A stretch of DNA of 64,000 nucleotides, from positions 1,916,001 to 1,980,000 of the forward strand of contig CP143946.1 in NCBI GenBank assembly GCA_036419695.1, in the 5' to 3' direction. The DNA comes from [Clostridium] symbiosum (GTDB lineage Bacteria > Bacillota > Clostridia > Lachnospirales > Lachnospiraceae). Numbering within the stretch: position 1 is the first letter of the stretch; every line of letters starts with the position of its first letter. The notes beneath the pieces were generated by a model. That model was not told where the DNA came from, ran no database searches, and saw only the letters and a list, made by a program, of their open reading frames with translations. This document shows positions 60,686-64,000 of this stretch, piece after piece. A program made the translations under genes and the position numbers.

Positions 60686-61612
60686 ATGAACCTGAAAGAA
60701 CAGACTTACGTTTGTGTGCTGGCGGAATGCGGCAACATCACCAAGGCCGCGGACAGGCTGTATATATCTCAGCCGGCCCTCAGCATCTATATCAACAATC
60801 TGGAAAAAATGCTGGGCACAAAGCTGTTTGAGCGGGCCGGTAAGCGGTTTGTCCTGACCTATGCGGGCGAGCTCTATGTGGAAAAGGCGAGAAAGATGCT
60901 GGAGCTCAAGAAGGAATTCGACGAGGCGCTGGCTGGCCTGATGAATAATAAAAGAGGGAAAATACGCGTCGGGGTGCAGCTGCGCCGTGAGACATGGCTC
61001 CTGCCTCCAGTTCTCTACCGGTTTGCAAGTGAATATCCGGGCATTGAAGTGGTGATCCGGGAAGGCAACATGTGGGAGTTGAGCCAGATGCTGGAACGGT
61101 ATGAACTGGATCTCGTTCTGATGAATTCCGCCGCCGTCAGAAAGGATATGGAGTACCAGGTGCTCTTTGAGGAGGAGCTGCTGATTGCGGTGCCGCAGAT
61201 CCATCCCCTGAACGAGAAGGCGGTCTATGTGGAAGGTTCCCGCTACAGAAACCTGGATCTCAACTGGCTGGAAGGGGAAAACCTGATTCTGCAGCACCCG
61301 AACCAGAGTATCCGTGCCGATGTGGACGCCGCCCTGAAGGATGCGGGCGTGCACCCGGGAAAAATCCAGGTGATTCGGAATATCGAGACGGCCATCCAGA
61401 TGACGGCCGAGGGCCTGGGAATCAGTTTCAACAGGGAAAGCTATGCCGGTAATATGAAATACAGGAAAAAGGTCAATTACTATACAATGGGCGAATCCTC
61501 CAGAAAGACCGCCTTTGTGGCCGGCTACCGGCAGGGTATGTACGTGCCGGAATATATGCAGCATTTTATAAAGTTAATCAGTGAACAGGGAAAGGAATAT
61601 ATATTTTCCTAA
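60686..61612 (+). CDS. LysR-type transcriptional regulator
   Basis: This 308-residue protein has the LysR winged helix (VLAECGNITKAADRLYISQP, then ALSIYINNLEKMLGTKLFER) and a periplasmic-binding-fold effector domain (GKIRVGVQLRRETWLLPPVL, then NIETAIQMTAEGLGISF). I chose ATG 60686, with AAGGAAG upstream, since the conserved helix starts there. It is upstream of the M20 amidohydrolase and YfcC-type transporter genes on the same strand and divergent from the AGCS gene, so it may control both sides. Confidence 0.93.
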   Translation: MNLKEQTYVCVLAECGNITKAADRLYISQPALSIYINNLEKMLGTKLFERAGKRFVLTYAGELYVEKARKMLELKKEFDEALAGLMNNKRGKIRVGVQLRRETWLLPPVLYRFASEYPGIEVVIREGNMWELSQMLERYELDLVLMNSAAVRKDMEYQVLFEEELLIAVPQIHPLNEKAVYVEGSRYRNLDLNWLEGENLILQHPNQSIRADVDAALKDAGVHPGKIQVIRNIETAIQMTAEGLGISFNRESYAGNMKYRKKVNYYTMGESSRKTAFVAGYRQGMYVPEYMQHFIKLISEQGKEYIFS

Positions 61613-61636
61613 TACAAATAATAAAAACTATAAATT

Positions 61637-61696
61637 ATACAAATACCTCCTGAATCGATATACTGAGTGTATCAGATTGAAGGAGGTATTTGTATG
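61637..61696 (+). promoter_or_regulatory. Perfect inverted repeat masking the start of the M20 gene
   Basis: ATACAAATACCTCCT (61637-61651) and AGGAGGTATTTGTAT (61681-61695) are perfect 15-bp inverted arms with a 29-base loop. The right arm contains the whole AGGAGG binding site and the first two bases of the ATG at 61694. In RNA the hairpin would block initiation; as DNA it could be an operator. Confidence 0.75.
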
Positions 61697-62887
61697 GTAA
61701 TGGAAAAAGAGAAAATGTACCGGTACATAGATACAATCGCACCTCAGATGGCAGCTATGTCCGATGATATTTTCGACCATCCTGAACTGGGGCTGAACGA
61801 GCATCATGCCTTTGGGCTGTTGACCGGGTGGCTGGAAAAAGAGGGGTTTTCGGTGGAACGTCAGGTAGCGGGAGTGGAGACTGCCTTCAGGGCAATTTAC
61901 CACCATGGAAACGGCGGCCCGAACATCGGCCTTTTGTGTGAGTATGACGCTCTCCCTGAGATCGGCCATGCCTGCGGGCATCAGCTCCAGGGACCGTCGA
62001 TTCTGGCGGCTGCGGCTGCGCTTAAGAATGCTGATACAGAGGAGAACTATACGGTAACCGTGTATGGAACTCCGGCGGAAGAGAGTGTCAGCGGTAAAAT
62101 TATGATGGTGAAGAACGGCTGCACATTTGAAGAACTGGATGTGGCCCTGATGATGCATGGAAGCGGCGCAACCCAGGTGGATGTGAAAAGCCTGGCGCTT
62201 TCCAAATTCAAAATCATATTCCACGGAGTCAGCGCCCATGCGGCCGTGAAGCCCGAGAAGGGGAGAAGCGCCCTGGACGGACTTATCATGGCATGCCAGG
62301 GAGTGGAATTCCTCCGGGAACACGTGGCGGATGATGTGAAAATGCACTACACCATTGTAAACTGCGGAGGCACGCCCGCCAATATCGTTCCGGCGACCGC
62401 GGAGGCCAGCTTTTATGTCCGTTCCTACAGCCGTACCTACCTTGACACGGTGATCGAACGATTTAAGAAAGTGCTTCAGGGAGCGGCGATGATGACGGAA
62501 ACGGAAGTGGAAATCATTGAAGAAAAGGGAATCGACAGCAAGATCCCGTGTCTGGCCTTAAATGATATCCTGATGGCAAACGCTTCCCTGGCAGAAGCGC
62601 CGAGAATCAGGCCTGCAAGAGAAAAAACAGGTTCCACCGATTTCGGCAACATCATGCACCGCGTACCGGGTTCCTGTATCAGGGTGGCATTTGTAAAAGA
62701 GGATGCGGCGTCCCATTCACAGGACTATGTCGATGCGGGAAAGAGCAGCGAAGCCCATGAGGCAATTGTTTACGGAGCAAAGATTCTGGCCGGTTCGGCA
62801 CTGGATCTTGTGATGCAGCCGGAGCTTCTTGAATCGGTGAAAAAAGAATTTGCCGAGAGACTGGCTGATGAGATGAAAATGAATTAA
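61694..62887 (+). CDS. M20 family amidohydrolase (AbgB-like)
   Basis: This 397-residue protein is an M20D-type metallo-amidohydrolase similar to p-aminobenzoyl-glutamate hydrolase subunit B and related aminoacylases. The metal-site region is CEYDALPEIGHACGHQLQGP; GTPAEES supplies the general base; ALMMHGSGATQVD and the dimerisation-domain start FHGVSAHAAVKPEKGRSALD follow, then the late GSTDFGNIMHRVPGS. It cleaves an N-acyl amino acid or amide. The start codon lies in the hairpin described separately. A YfcC-type transporter gene follows after 12 bases, so import and hydrolysis are probably coupled. Confidence 0.93.
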   Translation: MVMEKEKMYRYIDTIAPQMAAMSDDIFDHPELGLNEHHAFGLLTGWLEKEGFSVERQVAGVETAFRAIYHHGNGGPNIGLLCEYDALPEIGHACGHQLQGPSILAAAAALKNADTEENYTVTVYGTPAEESVSGKIMMVKNGCTFEELDVALMMHGSGATQVDVKSLALSKFKIIFHGVSAHAAVKPEKGRSALDGLIMACQGVEFLREHVADDVKMHYTIVNCGGTPANIVPATAEASFYVRSYSRTYLDTVIERFKKVLQGAAMMTETEVEIIEEKGIDSKIPCLALNDILMANASLAEAPRIRPAREKTGSTDFGNIMHRVPGSCIRVAFVKEDAASHSQDYVDAGKSSEAHEAIVYGAKILAGSALDLVMQPELLESVKKEFAERLADEMKMN

Positions 62888-62899
62888 GGGGGAACGAAA

Positions 62900-64000
62900 G
62901 TGAGCGAAAAGACGAAAAAAGAATTTAAGATGCCGCATACCTTTGTCATTATTGGTGTGATTATCCTGGCGGCAGTTGTCCTGACCTGGATTATTCCGGC
63001 GGGGGCGTATGTAAGGGTGGAGAATGCCGAGGGAATCAAGGTAATCGATCCGTCCCAGTTCAGCTATATTGACAGGACGCCGGTGAACCCGTTCTTAATA
63101 CCGCTTTTTATTGTAAAAGCATTTATCAGTAAGATTGACCTGATGCTGGTTATCCTCTTTGCCGGCGGCGCATTCCACATGGTGACGGAGACAGGCGCTC
63201 TCCATGCCATCGTTGCAAAACTGGCCAAGAAATTTTCGGGTAAATTATATATTTTCATCCCGATCCTGACGCTTGTATTTGCCCTGATCTGTACGACGCA
63301 GGGGGTAAACCTCTTTATTGCCTTTGCTCCCATCATGGTTATGCTGGCAATGGCGATGGGGCTTGACTCCATCACGGGAGCCGCCATCATCCTGTTAGGC
63401 GGAGCCGTTGGATTCTCCACAGGCCCGTTAAACATCAACACGACTATTGTGGCGCAGAAAATTGCGGAACTGCCGCTTTACTCCGGCGTTGCCTACCGTT
63501 TTGTCTGTTTTGCGGTTTTCTATGTGGTAACGAATATTTACCTGATCCGCTATGCAATGAAAGTGCATAAAAATCCGAAACTGAGCCCGATGTACGACCT
63601 GGATCAGACAAGCGAGTTCAAGGAGAATGCGGATCTTGAAACATTCGGAACCATGGATTTAAGAAAAGTCCTGATCATGATTGCCTTCTTTGCCTCCCTG
63701 ATCGCCATTGTTTACGGCGGCATCAAGATGGACTGGGACATGGAAGAAACTGCGGCAATATTCCTGGGACTGGCTGTTGTGGAAGGCGCGATTGCGGGCT
63801 TCGGACCGTCCAAGATTTCAAAAGATTTCCTGGCAGGATGTAAGAAGATGCTGGGAGCCGCATTCATTATCGGTATGGCAAGCGCCATCTCAAGCATTAT
63901 GAAATCGGGCAACATCATCGACACCGTTGTACATGCCCTGGCAGGCGGCCTGAACGTCGTTCCGGCCATGCTCCAGGCTCCGGCCATGCTGATTGCCAAC
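62900..64000 (+). CDS. YfcC-family (DcuC-like) transporter, N-terminal part
   Basis: The frame from GTG 62900 (AAGGGGGA 6 bases before it) stays open for 367 codons to the window end. It starts KEFKMPHTFVIIGVIILAAV and has WIIPAGAYVRVE, FAGGAFHMVTETGALHAIV and LICTTQGVNLFIAFAPIMVM, typical of YfcC-type membrane proteins of the DcuC superfamily (peptide, arginine/ornithine or dicarboxylate carriers). About nine membrane segments are visible. The C-terminal part is outside the window. It follows the M20 gene closely and is likely to carry the substrate or product. Confidence 0.9.
   Translation, partial: MSEKTKKEFKMPHTFVIIGVIILAAVVLTWIIPAGAYVRVENAEGIKVIDPSQFSYIDRTPVNPFLIPLFIVKAFISKIDLMLVILFAGGAFHMVTETGALHAIVAKLAKKFSGKLYIFIPILTLVFALICTTQGVNLFIAFAPIMVMLAMAMGLDSITGAAIILLGGAVGFSTGPLNINTTIVAQKIAELPLYSGVAYRFVCFAVFYVVTNIYLIRYAMKVHKNPKLSPMYDLDQTSEFKENADLETFGTMDLRKVLIMIAFFASLIAIVYGGIKMDWDMEETAAIFLGLAVVEGAIAGFGPSKISKDFLAGCKKMLGAAFIIGMASAISSIMKSGNIIDTVVHALAGGLNVVPAMLQAPAMLIAN

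Overview
The window looks like a chromosomal segment from an anaerobic, low-to-mid GC Firmicute of the Lachnospiraceae / Clostridium cluster XIVa type; a relative of [Clostridium] symbiosum is a guess. The evidence is two class III (glycyl-radical, oxygen-sensitive) ribonucleotide reductases, rubrerythrin, AGGAGG-type ribosome binding sites, a GTG-started ruvA, Gram-positive scpA/scpB and ZapA genes, and many sodium or proton symporters. I see no tRNA, rRNA, CRISPR array, transposase or phage gene.

Layout. 1-5.3 kb: a tripartite tricarboxylate-type uptake system (tctC end, tctB, tctA), a FucI/AraA-like sugar isomerase and a ROK regulator. 5.3-8.3 kb: an unrecognised membrane protein, a methyltransferase and Hsp33. 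8.6-15.1 kb: a PucR-type regulator between two hydrolase + citrate-symporter-like modules; one is intact and in the other the transporter is a doubly deleted pseudogene. 15.3-17.7 kb: cold shock protein, a DUF5662-like protein and an RNase H-fold exonuclease-like protein. 18.1-25.8 kb: a housekeeping block with ruvA, ruvB, zapA, a U32 peptidase, a SEDS glycosyltransferase and its class B PBP. 25.9-32.5 kb: TauE permease, an MFS exporter behind an attenuator-like leader, NUDIX hydrolase, SleB-like hydrolase, M32 carboxypeptidase and a YihY/BrkB protein. 33.6-38.5 kb: a MerR regulator fused to a zinc knuckle and a degenerate methyltransferase-like domain, then an EutH-like permease, an alanine/glycine symporter and a class I glutamine-amidotransferase hydrolase. 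38.7-42.9 kb: a heterodimeric ABC exporter and DUF523. 43-47 kb: an Xre regulator, rubrerythrin, a metallophosphoesterase, scpA and scpB. 47.7-57.6 kb: nucleotide metabolism (nrdD, nrdG, dUTPase, and a second NrdD with a C-terminal glutaredoxin-like domain) interleaved with gltS, a TPR lipoprotein and hflX. 57.9-64 kb: a lipoprotein, a second alanine/glycine symporter, LysR, an M20 amidohydrolase whose start site lies in a perfect inverted repeat, and the start of a YfcC-type transporter.

Intergenic DNA is unusually rich in repeats. I find (A) about 330-bp palindromic elements carrying the GAGTCTTCAGTCCCGGG core, four copies plus one that has replaced the 3' end of scpB; (B) MITE-like elements with GTTACTGTTCAC ends; (C) a 41-43 bp hairpin unit in five copies at three loci; (D) a 30-bp GTAAC/GTTAC-bounded unit in two copies; and separate short-period tandem arrays just upstream of genes. 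The strongest regulatory leads are the leader peptide and alternative stems ahead of the MFS exporter and the hairpin over the start of the M20 gene. All function calls come from reading the sequence; no database search was possible.
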